Below, piece by piece: positions 43,766 to 51,525 of a stretch of DNA of 64,000 nt. The number at the start of each line of letters is the position of its first letter. The first letter of the stretch is position 1. The DNA comes from Gemmatimonadota bacterium (GTDB taxonomy: Bacteria > Gemmatimonadota > Gemmatimonadetes > Gemmatimonadales > Gemmatimonadaceae): NCBI GenBank assembly GCA_026387915.1, contig JAPLKS010000018.1, positions 124,001 through 188,000 of the forward strand. Reading direction: 5' to 3'. Below the pieces are notes generated by a model. The model worked only from the letters and a program-made list of their open reading frames with translations. It searched no databases and was not told the DNA's origin. The translations under genes were made by a program, and so were the position numbers.

Positions 43766-44725
43766 ATGAATTATTTCGCCTCCAAAGAGGCTTCCAGCTT
43801 CGGATTTAAAGACATCCTGTATGAGAAGAAGGACTGGGTGGGGCGTATTACGATCAATCGCCCCGAGTCCTTCAACTGCTACACGACGTCCACCTTGCAA
43901 GAACTGATCACGGCCATCGACGACGCGTCGAATGACGACAACGTAGGTGTGATTGTGCTGACGGGCGCGGGCGACAAGGCGTTCTGCACCGGTGGCGATG
44001 TGAAGGAGTATGCGGGTACCTACACGCAGAGCCCGCACGACTACTTCAAGTACATGGGACTGTTTGCCAAGTACATCGAAAGCATTCTGCGCAGTGGCAA
44101 GGTTACCATCGCGCGCCTCAATGGCATCGCGGTGGGCGGCGGCAACGAAACACAGCTCGCCTGCGACCTTGCGGTGATGGCCGATGATACCTACCTCGGC
44201 CAGGTTGGCACGAGCGTCGGGAGCGTCGCGTGTGGCGGCGCCACGCAGTGGCTGTCGATTCACGTTGGCGACCGGCGCGCGCGCGAAATGCTCTTCCTCA
44301 ATCCTCGCATTCTGGCCGCGAAAGCCTTGGAGTGGGGGTTGGTGAATCGCGTGGTGCCGCGCGCCCAGCTCGACGAAGAAGTGAACTCGCTGGTGAAACA
44401 GCTCCTCGAGAAATTCCCGGAGTGCACCCGTTACACCAAGCAGCAGGTGAACTACTGGAAGGAAGCTTCGTGGCACGCGACCGTCGGTCATGCGCGCGAC
44501 TGGCTCTCCACGCACTTCACGACGCTTGAGCCGTACGAAGGGATGCAGGCGTTTGTGGAGAAGCGGAAAATCGACTTTATGGGTCTCCGCCAAAAAGCCG
44601 CTGACGAAAATGCGAGCAGCGAATTCCTCTGGGGGCCGTACAGCCAGACCTGTGGTGGTTGTGGCGCCAAGGGCATCCCCAAGCAGTTCACCTTCTGTGG
44701 CGGCTGCGGCGCCAAGTTGGGATGA
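43766..44725 (+). CDS. oah: 6-oxocyclohex-1-ene-1-carbonyl-CoA hydrolase-like protein with C-terminal zinc ribbon
   Basis: A 319-residue crotonase-fold protein. It matches the ring-opening hydrolase BamA/Oah by eye: NRPESFNCYTTSTLQEL, TGAGDKAFCTGGDVKEYAGTY (about 66-86), a GGGNETQLACDLAV oxyanion segment, GSVACGGATQWLSIHVG, and a C-terminal LLEKFPECTRYTKQQ plus IDFMGLRQKAAD. It is about 55 residues shorter than Thauera Oah because an internal segment is missing, and the middle part also recalls BadI/MenB. An extra zinc ribbon closes the protein: Cys296, Cys299, Cys311 and Cys314. It is coupled to the next SDR gene by an ATGA overlap. The exact substrate is an inference. Confidence 0.78.
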   Translation: MNYFASKEASSFGFKDILYEKKDWVGRITINRPESFNCYTTSTLQELITAIDDASNDDNVGVIVLTGAGDKAFCTGGDVKEYAGTYTQSPHDYFKYMGLFAKYIESILRSGKVTIARLNGIAVGGGNETQLACDLAVMADDTYLGQVGTSVGSVACGGATQWLSIHVGDRRAREMLFLNPRILAAKALEWGLVNRVVPRAQLDEEVNSLVKQLLEKFPECTRYTKQQVNYWKEASWHATVGHARDWLSTHFTTLEPYEGMQAFVEKRKIDFMGLRQKAADENASSEFLWGPYSQTCGGCGAKGIPKQFTFCGGCGAKLG

Positions 44726-45483
44726 CCATGGCGATGAAACGCGATCTCGCGGGGCAGGCGACCCTCGTGACCGGAGGCGGCCGCGGCATTGGTGCGGCCA
44801 TCGCTCGGGAACTAGCGCAGCAGGGAAGCGATGTGGCGCTAGTGGATCTGGGTGCGTTTGACGACGCCGAGCGGGTCGCGGCGGAGTTGCGCGCGATGGG
44901 TCGCAAGGCCGTGGCGTTGAAAGCGGATGTGTCGGATTTCGCGGCCGCCGAAGCGGCGGTCGCGGCGGCCGTCGTAGCGCTTGGAAAGCTCGACGGGATT
45001 GTGTGTAACGCCGGCATTACGCGTGACGGCGTGTCGTGGAAAATGACCGAAGCCGCATGGGACGCCGTGCTCGACGTGAACCTGAAAGGGTGCTTTGCAT
45101 ATTGCCGAGCTGCGGCGCCGCTCTTTCGCGCACAGAAGGGCGGACGCATTGTCACGATCGCCTCGATCAACGGCATGCGTGGAAAGTTTGGACAATCGAA
45201 CTACGCCGCGTCGAAGGCCGGTGTGATTGGCCTCACCAAGACGTTGGCGCGCGAACTTGGGCCCAGTGGCGTGAACGTGAACTGCGTGGCGCCTGGCTTT
45301 ATTCGCACCGAAATGACTGACATCGTGCCACCCGCCGTCATTGAGCGCGCCTCTGCGGAGTCGGCGCTTGGTCGGCTCGGTGAACCCGACGAGGTGGCAG
45401 CGGTCGTGGCGTTCCTGCTGTCCGACCGCGCGCGCTACATCACGGGCGAGGTCATCAAAGTTGATGGCGGCCAGTACACCTAA
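44722..45483 (+). CDS. SDR family 3-hydroxyacyl-CoA dehydrogenase (FabG/BadH-like)
   Basis: A 253-residue short-chain dehydrogenase with TGGGRGIGAAIA (NAD(P) binding, about 18-29), NAG in CNAGITRDG, the catalytic Ser in IASINGMRG, Tyr-x3-Lys in SNYAASKAG, and VAPGFIRTEM. Three closely spaced ATGs are possible starts; the first (44722) overlaps the previous stop and is used. BadH of the Rhodopseudomonas pathway, which oxidises 2-hydroxycyclohexanecarboxyl-CoA, is an SDR of this size, so the enzyme could act on a cyclic hydroxyacyl-CoA or on 3-hydroxypimelyl-CoA. Sequence alone does not decide between them. Confidence 0.85.
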   Translation: MTMAMKRDLAGQATLVTGGGRGIGAAIARELAQQGSDVALVDLGAFDDAERVAAELRAMGRKAVALKADVSDFAAAEAAVAAAVVALGKLDGIVCNAGITRDGVSWKMTEAAWDAVLDVNLKGCFAYCRAAAPLFRAQKGGRIVTIASINGMRGKFGQSNYAASKAGVIGLTKTLARELGPSGVNVNCVAPGFIRTEMTDIVPPAVIERASAESALGRLGEPDEVAAVVAFLLSDRARYITGEVIKVDGGQYT

Positions 45484-45493
45484 GGGGAAGGCA

Positions 45494-46273
45494 ATGACCG
45501 AAACAGTGGCTCCACAGGCGGTGCGGTACGAGGTGCGCGACGACGTCGCGTTCCTCACGCTTGACGTACCGCCCGTGAATGTGCTGCGATCGGCGACGAT
45601 GCATGAACTCGCTGAGGCGGTAGAGCGCGCGCAAGCCGACCGATCGCTGAAGGCCGTGGTGCTGGAGTCGGCAGCTCGCGCGTTTTCGGCGGGCGCGGAT
45701 GTTGGTGATCACCGGCCGGAGGAAGCGCCGGGGATGATTGCTGGGTTCAGTCGCTTGTTTGCGGCGTTCGGCGCGCTCGAGTTGCCGATGGTGATGGCCG
45801 TCGACGGAGCGGCACTGGGTGCCGGTTTTGAACTAGTGATGATGGCGGATGTGCTCTTGGCGACGGAGCGTTCGACCTTTGGGCAGCCGGAGATTCGGCT
45901 CGGTTTCTTTGCGCCGGTGGGTGTGGCCTGGCTTCCGGCGCGCATTGGAGTGGCGAGGGCCATTGAGGTGACGTCTACTGGCCGCACGTATTCCGCAGCA
46001 GAGATGCATACGATGGGCTTGGTGTCGCGCGTGGTGGCTGATGGCGGGCTGGCAGAGGCGCTGGCGCAGGTGCTCGGCGACCTGCGGCGCGCGAGTCCGT
46101 TGGTGCTGCGAATGAACGTGCGGCTTGCGAAGTCGTTAAACGGACGTCCGTTCGAAGAAGCCCGCCTCGAGGCGGAGCGCGTGTTTCTGAACGAGTTGAT
46201 GGCCACCGAAGACGTGCGCGAGGGGATCGCGTCGTTCTTCGAGAAGCGGCGGCCCGCATGGAAGAACCGGTAA
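45494..46273 (+). CDS. dch: Cyclohexa-1,5-dienecarbonyl-CoA hydratase-like protein
   Basis: A 259-residue crotonase-fold enzyme. The pattern SAGADVGDHRPEEAPGMIAGF followed by LFAAFGALELPMVMAVDGAALGAGFELVMMAD and STFGQPEIRLGFFAPVGVAWLPARIG resembles Dch/BamR, whose members share a V-x-x-H-x-P stretch and G-Q-P-E-I-x-L-G-x-F-A-P. That enzyme adds water to the dienoyl-CoA product of benzoyl-CoA reductase to give 6-hydroxycyclohex-1-ene-1-carbonyl-CoA. It lies 10 bases after the SDR gene, with GGGGAAGG upstream as ribosome-binding site. Confidence 0.82.
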   Translation: MTETVAPQAVRYEVRDDVAFLTLDVPPVNVLRSATMHELAEAVERAQADRSLKAVVLESAARAFSAGADVGDHRPEEAPGMIAGFSRLFAAFGALELPMVMAVDGAALGAGFELVMMADVLLATERSTFGQPEIRLGFFAPVGVAWLPARIGVARAIEVTSTGRTYSAAEMHTMGLVSRVVADGGLAEALAQVLGDLRRASPLVLRMNVRLAKSLNGRPFEEARLEAERVFLNELMATEDVREGIASFFEKRRPAWKNR

Positions 46274-46304
46274 GTCGCGTGTTCGCGCGACAGGAGGGGT
46301 GACG

Positions 46305-48605
46305 ATGCGGATCCTGATCGTCGGGGCCGGGGCGCTGGGCGGGCTCGTGGGCGCGTATCTCTCGCGCTCGGGCGAGGACGTAACGTTGCTCGAGGTAAAT
46401 CAGGCGCGTGCGCGACTGCTTGCCGACGCCGGATTGCACATCACGCGGGTCGGGCAAGATGAGACGACCATTCCGATTCACGTCGTGACATCGGTGGTGG
46501 GGCTCGCGCCGTTCGACCTCGTGTTCGTGGCCACCAAGACGTACCAAACGCAAGACGCCGTGCGTGCGGCCCTCGCCGCGACGACGCCCGCGACCCTGTT
46601 CTTTTCGCTGCAGAATGGCATCGGCAACGCCGAAGCCATTGCTGAGATCGTGGGCGCGTCGCGCGTGCTGTGTGGCGTGACGTATCACAGTATCGAGCAT
46701 TCGGGGCCTGGGCGGCTACGTTACCGCGCTGGGATCAAGCCCATTCAGATCTCCGCCGTGGAAGGCGGGGCCACGCCGGAAGTTGAGGCGATTGCCGTCG
46801 CGTTCCGGAAGGCCGGGTTCGAGACCAACGTGGTGCCGAACGTCGATCACGCGCTCTGGCAGAAACTGTTGCACAACGCTGTCGTCAATCCGACGTCCGC
46901 AATCACCGGGCTCACCTGTCGCGAGTTGCTCGCCGACGAGCATCTGATGGGCTTCATGCGCGACCTGTGCAACGAGATTGTGACGGTGATGCGCGCGCGC
47001 GGCGTGCCGATCATGGACGAAGAAGATCCCTTCCGTCCCGTGACCGGATCGCTCAAAGCCCTCGGCAAGAATCGGCCGTCGATGTGGCAAGATCTCGCGC
47101 GCGGTACCCGCACGGAAATCGACGCGCTGAACGGCGCGATTGTGCGTGAAGCCGAACGCCTTGGGCTTTCCGTGCCACACAACTCCGCGCTCGTGCGGTT
47201 CATCCACTCCCGCGAGCGGCAAAAGTTCCTGCGCAAGCAGGAGATTGTGCAGCATCTCGGGCTCGACCGCACACGCGCGGCAGAGGAAGAAGCGCCGCGC
47301 CCACGTTTGCGTGCCGTGCCGGGCGTGCCGGTGCGTGCTGCGCCGCGGGACGCCGATGCGGGAATGCCGCCCGGTGGACCGCCGCTGGAAAGCACGCGGC
47401 GGCTCAAGGAGTTGATGCACACGTACTATCTGGATCTCGCGGCGGCGTCGGATGATTCGAATCGCATCGTCGCGGCGGTGTCGGGGCTCGGGCCGGTGGA
47501 ACTGCTGCGCGCGATGGATATTGTGCCGTACTTCCCGGAAAACCATGCGGCGCTCATTGCGGCCTCACGGCGCGCCGGCCCGTACATCGCGCGCGCGACC
47601 GCCGACGGTTTCTCACAGTTCGTCAGTTCCGCGATGCGCACTGATATTGGCGCCCTCCTCACGGGCACCACCCCGCTCACCGACGCGCATGGTATTGCCG
47701 GTGTTCCGCGTCCGGATATCGTCACGTATAGCACGAACACCGGCCACGAGTTGGTACGCTGGTTTGAGTTCTATGGATCGCACTATGGCGTGCCGGTGAT
47801 GGGTGTGCATCCGCCGCCAGCACTCGACGTGCTCGAACAAATCGACGTCGATGCGGCCGTGCACCAGTTGCTCCGGCTGCAGCGGCGCCTCGAAGAGGCC
47901 AGTGGTCGGTCGCTCAACATGGACCGGCTCGGCGAGGTGGTGGGGTACTCGGCGCAGGCAGCGGAGCTGTGGGGGGACATCCTCGCGCTCGCGCGCCACA
48001 CGCCGGCACCGATCACCTTCTTCGATACACTGATTCACATTGCGCCCATGATCCTGCTGCGCGGCACGCCGGAGGCGGTGGACTACTACCGGCAGCTCAA
48101 GGCAGAAATTGAAGAGCGCGTGGACCAAGGTGTCTCGGCCGTGCCGAATGAGTCACACCGTCTCTATTGGGACGGACCGCCCATTTGGTGTGCGTTGCGC
48201 CCCTTGGCCCGACTATTCGAAGAAGCGGGTGCGGCGATCGTGGCCTCGACGTTCTGTTCTGAATTTGCGTTGACCGGTCTCGACCCCTGCGATCCGCTCG
48301 AAAGTATGGCGCGTGCGTACACCGGCATCTTCGACAATCGGTCGGAAGATTTCCGCGCGGCGTACCTCGCTCAACAGTTCGAACAGTTTTCCGTGGATGC
48401 GGCGGTCTACCATGACTGCCGCACGACGCCCGAGACGAGCCACGTGCGGTACGGGCCGTCGTCACGCACGGAGCATCTCGCGCAGGTGCCGGGGTTGGTC
48501 ATTGAAGCCGATTCACACGACCTGCGGCTGTTCTCAACCGAACGCCTGCAGGAACAGTTCGCCGATTTCCTCGAGCATCGCGCCGAGCGGATTGGTGCTC
48601 GATGA
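46305..48605 (+). CDS. Ketopantoate reductase fused to a degenerate 2-hydroxyacyl-CoA dehydratase/BCR-type subunit
   Basis: A 766-residue fusion; the ATG at 46305 lies 7 bases after AGGAGG. Residues 1-310 form a full PanE/ApbA domain: GAGALGG at 7-13, Lys78 (ATKTYQ), Asn104 (LQNGIG), Lys187 and Asn191/Asn195 (WQKLLHNAVVNP) and Glu271 (RTEIDALNG), so reductase catalysis looks possible. A Pro/Arg-rich linker (about 325-362) leads to an HgdB-like domain (362-766) clearly paralogous to the protein at 49430. In that domain two of the three cluster cysteines are replaced, by Ser441 and Gly480; only Cys705 remains. I know of no described protein with this architecture. The substrate is unknown. Confidence 0.85.
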   Translation: MRILIVGAGALGGLVGAYLSRSGEDVTLLEVNQARARLLADAGLHITRVGQDETTIPIHVVTSVVGLAPFDLVFVATKTYQTQDAVRAALAATTPATLFFSLQNGIGNAEAIAEIVGASRVLCGVTYHSIEHSGPGRLRYRAGIKPIQISAVEGGATPEVEAIAVAFRKAGFETNVVPNVDHALWQKLLHNAVVNPTSAITGLTCRELLADEHLMGFMRDLCNEIVTVMRARGVPIMDEEDPFRPVTGSLKALGKNRPSMWQDLARGTRTEIDALNGAIVREAERLGLSVPHNSALVRFIHSRERQKFLRKQEIVQHLGLDRTRAAEEEAPRPRLRAVPGVPVRAAPRDADAGMPPGGPPLESTRRLKELMHTYYLDLAAASDDSNRIVAAVSGLGPVELLRAMDIVPYFPENHAALIAASRRAGPYIARATADGFSQFVSSAMRTDIGALLTGTTPLTDAHGIAGVPRPDIVTYSTNTGHELVRWFEFYGSHYGVPVMGVHPPPALDVLEQIDVDAAVHQLLRLQRRLEEASGRSLNMDRLGEVVGYSAQAAELWGDILALARHTPAPITFFDTLIHIAPMILLRGTPEAVDYYRQLKAEIEERVDQGVSAVPNESHRLYWDGPPIWCALRPLARLFEEAGAAIVASTFCSEFALTGLDPCDPLESMARAYTGIFDNRSEDFRAAYLAQQFEQFSVDAAVYHDCRTTPETSHVRYGPSSRTEHLAQVPGLVIEADSHDLRLFSTERLQEQFADFLEHRAERIGAR

Positions 48606-48632
48606 CGCGCGGATACGTGGAGGAGCCGTTCC

Positions 48633-49430
48633 ATGGCTGAAAAAGAACTGCGAATAGCCGCCGGCATAGATGTCGGCACGGAATGCGTGAAGGCAATCAT
48701 CGCGGCGGAGGACGGCCGAGTGATTGGCCGTTCGGTACTCGCGACTCGCGGCTACTTTCAGGCCTGCGTGTACGAGGCACTCGCGGCCGCACTTGATGAT
48801 GCGCAGCGCAAGGAAGAAGAACTCACCGGCATTGGCGCCACCGGTTTCGGTATGGACTGTGTGCCCAAAGCCACGGTTACGATCACCGAAGCATCGTCGC
48901 ACGCCTTTGGGGCCTTTCAGCACATTGGTCATGCTATGACGCTCGTGAACATTGGCGGACGTGATCCGCACGTGATTTCGGTGGACGCCGAAGGCCGTCG
49001 CACCGCCGCGCGCGGAGCGCGTCGCTGTGCGGTTGGAATAGGCAGTTTCCTGATGTTCGCCGCCCGGCATCTCGACGTCAGCCCCACGAGGCTCCAGGAG
49101 TTGGCGTCCGCTGCGGGCGACCGGCCGGCGCGCGTGAGCAGCTACTGCTCTGTGTATTCCGCGTCGGAGGTACTCGAACGACTGCGCGAAGGCGCCACGC
49201 GTGAAGAAATCGCGCTGGGATGCATGCACTCCATTGCCGAGCGGATTGTCGAGATTGGGGGCTTTGACGCGCCCGTGGTAGTCTGCGGTGGCGTAGTGGA
49301 GTACTTCCCTGGAGTGCTCACGGCACTCGAAGCGAAAACTGGCTTGAGCGTCCAAGCAGTTCCCGATGCGATCTTTACCGCTGCGCTCGGAGCGTCGCTG
49401 AGCGTCTTCCAGCAAGCGCAGGAGAGTTAA
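48633..49430 (+). CDS. Activase-type ATPase with altered phosphate loop (BcrD/HgdC-like, second set)
   Basis: A 265-residue BadF/BadG/BcrA/BcrD-family ATPase, preceded by GGAGGA. AAGIDVGTECVKAII opens the fold. The cluster cysteines are kept as Cys132 (RRCAVGIGSFLMF) and Cys172 (SSYCSVYSASEV). The phosphate-2 loop, normally D-I-G-G-Q-D, reads N106-I-G-G-R-D111, and the usual TGFGR reads TGFGM. Like BcrD it may be the regulatory or weakly active partner of a heterodimer with the canonical ATPase at 50683. Its stop overlaps the next start (TAATG). Confidence 0.85.
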   Translation: MAEKELRIAAGIDVGTECVKAIIAAEDGRVIGRSVLATRGYFQACVYEALAAALDDAQRKEEELTGIGATGFGMDCVPKATVTITEASSHAFGAFQHIGHAMTLVNIGGRDPHVISVDAEGRRTAARGARRCAVGIGSFLMFAARHLDVSPTRLQELASAAGDRPARVSSYCSVYSASEVLERLREGATREEIALGCMHSIAERIVEIGGFDAPVVVCGGVVEYFPGVLTALEAKTGLSVQAVPDAIFTAALGASLSVFQQAQES

Positions 49431-50683
49431 TGGCGGAAGCACGCACGGAACTACGGAGCACGGCGGCGCTACGCGACACGATGAGTGCCTACTACAAGAA
49501 GCTCGGCGACGCGGTCACGCACAAATCGGCGCCGGTGGCGTGGTGCACGAGCGTTGGACCGGCGGAGTTGCTGCGCGCGCTTGGGTTTGCCGTGCACTTT
49601 CCCGAAAATCACGCCGCAATGCTCGGTGCGGGACGCACGGCGAATAAGTACCTCCCCGTGGCACACGCACAAGGCTACTCGCAGGATATCTGTTCGTATC
49701 TCACGAGCGATGTGGGCGCGTATCTCGCCGGCGAGTCGCCGCTCGCAGCATTTGGCCTCTCCGGTGTGCCGCGTGCGGACGTGCTCGTGTTCAATACCAA
49801 TCAGTGCCGCGACGTGCGCGACTGGTTTGAGTGGTATGGCCGCCAGTGGAACGCACCGGTGGTAGGCGTCAACTCGCCGCGCTCTGTTGGAGATGTGACC
49901 GACGCAGAAGTCGACGACGTCACAGCGCAGCTCGAAGCGCTCGTCCCCGTGCTGGAGTCGGTGGCCGGTGTTCGGCTCGATGGGGGGCGTCTTGCCGCCG
50001 CGATGAAGGCCGCGCGCGAAGCGTCCGAGCTCTGGGAACGCTGCCTACAAACCGCAGCGAACAAGCCGTCCCCGTTCACGTTCTTCGATGGCACCATCCA
50101 TATGGGGCCGGCGGTAGTACTCCGCGGTGCTCCAGAGGCAGCGGCCTACTACCACGTGTTGCTCGCGGAGCTCGAGGAGCGCGTACGCGGCGGCGTGCAG
50201 TCGGTGCCCGGCGAAGCGCTGCGGCTGTACTGGGATGGCATGCCGGTGTGGGGACGGCTTCGTGCGCTCTCCACGACATTCGCTGAGTTCCACACAGCGG
50301 TGGTCGCGTCTACCTACTGCAATAGCTGGATCTTCTCGATGCTCGACCCTGCCGATCCTTGGCGCTCGATGGCGCGCGCATCGGTGGAGTTGTTCATCGC
50401 GCGCTCCGATGGCCCGAAGGAGCGCTACATAGAACGCATGGTGGAGCTGTACGGCGTGGACGGCATCGTCTTTCACGACTGCCGAACCTGCCCCAATAAC
50501 ACGAACACGCGCTACGGCATGCCACGTCGGTTGTCCGAAAAACTTGGCATCCCCACACTCGTACTCGACGGCGACGTCAACGACTTGCGCTGTTTCTCCG
50601 ACGAGCAAGCGCGTACGAACATCGAAGGCTTTGTGGAGCAACTCGCGGACGCGCGCACCCACGCTAGCCGAGCGACGAGATAA
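49430..50683 (+). CDS. 2-hydroxyacyl-CoA dehydratase/BCR-type subunit with intact cluster ligands (second set)
   Basis: A 417-residue HgdB-like subunit. The expected [4Fe-4S] ligands are present: Cys88 (QDICSYLTSD), Cys126 (NTNQCRDV) and Cys351 (FHDCRTCPNN). Further cysteines at 39, 297, 354 and 388 sit in conserved blocks. The FPENHAAMLGAGR and LYWDGMPVW segments are typical of the dehydratase family. It is paralogous along its whole length to the C-terminal half of the fusion at 46305, so the two probably form the alpha-beta module of one enzyme. It is closer to 2-hydroxyacyl-CoA dehydratases than to BcrB by eye. Both junctions with its neighbours are TAATG. Confidence 0.87.
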   Translation: MAEARTELRSTAALRDTMSAYYKKLGDAVTHKSAPVAWCTSVGPAELLRALGFAVHFPENHAAMLGAGRTANKYLPVAHAQGYSQDICSYLTSDVGAYLAGESPLAAFGLSGVPRADVLVFNTNQCRDVRDWFEWYGRQWNAPVVGVNSPRSVGDVTDAEVDDVTAQLEALVPVLESVAGVRLDGGRLAAAMKAAREASELWERCLQTAANKPSPFTFFDGTIHMGPAVVLRGAPEAAAYYHVLLAELEERVRGGVQSVPGEALRLYWDGMPVWGRLRALSTTFAEFHTAVVASTYCNSWIFSMLDPADPWRSMARASVELFIARSDGPKERYIERMVELYGVDGIVFHDCRTCPNNTNTRYGMPRRLSEKLGIPTLVLDGDVNDLRCFSDEQARTNIEGFVEQLADARTHASRATR

Positions 50684-51525
50684 TGGCGCGCTTTGCCGGC
50701 GTGGACAGCGGGTCGTGGAACACGAAAGCCGTGGTCATTGACGACGCGGGCCACGTGCTCGGCACCAGCGTGGTGCGCTCCGGCGCCGATCTTACCGTGG
50801 CGGCGGAGCGGGCCTATGCCGAAGCGCTCGCGGTCGCTGGCTGTTCGGCGGCTGATGTGTCTGCGGTGTGGTCTACGGGCTTCGGGCGTAATGCCGTGCC
50901 ATTTGCGAATGGATCGCGCACAGAACTGGACTGCCATGGCCGTGGCGCGGCGTTTCATGTGCAGGGACCACTGGTGGTGATCGACATTGGCGGACAAGAT
51001 GCCAAGGTGATTCGGATTGATGCGAATGGGCAGCGGCTTTCGCATCGGATGAATCGCAAGTGCGCCGCAGGCACGGGAAGCTTTCTCGACGAAATCGCCC
51101 TCCGGCTCGGCATCGACACAGCCGCGTTGGACCCGCTGGCAGCGGGCGCCACAGAAGAGTTGGAGCTCTCGAGTTTCTGCACGGTGTTTGCTGGCACGGA
51201 GCTGCTCACACTCATTCGATCGGGCCGACGTCCCGCCGACTTGGCGATGGCGGCGTACCGATCGCTGATGAAGCGCGTCATCGCGATGGATGTGTTTGAG
51301 GGGCGCGTTGTGGCGACCGGCGGCGTCGTCGCGCATCACCCTACCATGGTGACGCTACTCTCAGAGGCGACGGGGACCGAAGTGATCGTGCCACCACATC
51401 CGCAGGAAATGGGCGCCTTTGGCGCGGCGCTCGCGGCTCGTGACGGCGCGGTGTCGGTGGGGCCAGGCAGTGTGCCGGCTGCACCTCGCACAACGACGCC
51501 GACGGAAGGTGACGATGCCGACTGA
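50683..51525 (+). CDS. Activase-type ATPase, canonical (BcrA/HgdC-like, second set)
   Basis: A 280-residue activator ATPase with the full family signature: AGVDSGSWNTKAVVID at 5-20, STGFGRNAVPFANG, VIDIGGQDAKVIRID at 99-113, the cluster Cys127 in RKCAAGTGSFLDEIALRLG and Cys166 in SSFCTVFAGTELL. Unlike BcrA it lacks the large insertion and is of normal activase length, with a Pro/Thr-rich tail. With the ATPase at 48633 it would form a heterodimer that energises electrons for the second set. The next gene starts 11 bases before its end. Confidence 0.9.
   Translation: MARFAGVDSGSWNTKAVVIDDAGHVLGTSVVRSGADLTVAAERAYAEALAVAGCSAADVSAVWSTGFGRNAVPFANGSRTELDCHGRGAAFHVQGPLVVIDIGGQDAKVIRIDANGQRLSHRMNRKCAAGTGSFLDEIALRLGIDTAALDPLAAGATEELELSSFCTVFAGTELLTLIRSGRRPADLAMAAYRSLMKRVIAMDVFEGRVVATGGVVAHHPTMVTLLSEATGTEVIVPPHPQEMGAFGAALAARDGAVSVGPGSVPAAPRTTTPTEGDDAD

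Noticed and set aside
43127-44593. Minus-strand open frame of 488 codons across thiolase and oah
   Set aside because: It spans two real genes and their ribosome-binding region and shows no family motif.
46274-48605. The reductase-dehydratase fusion as two genes joined by a sequencing error
   Set aside because: The frame is continuous through a Pro/Arg-rich linker with no internal Shine-Dalgarno plus ATG at the junction, and both halves are complete. A misassembly cannot be fully excluded from sequence alone.
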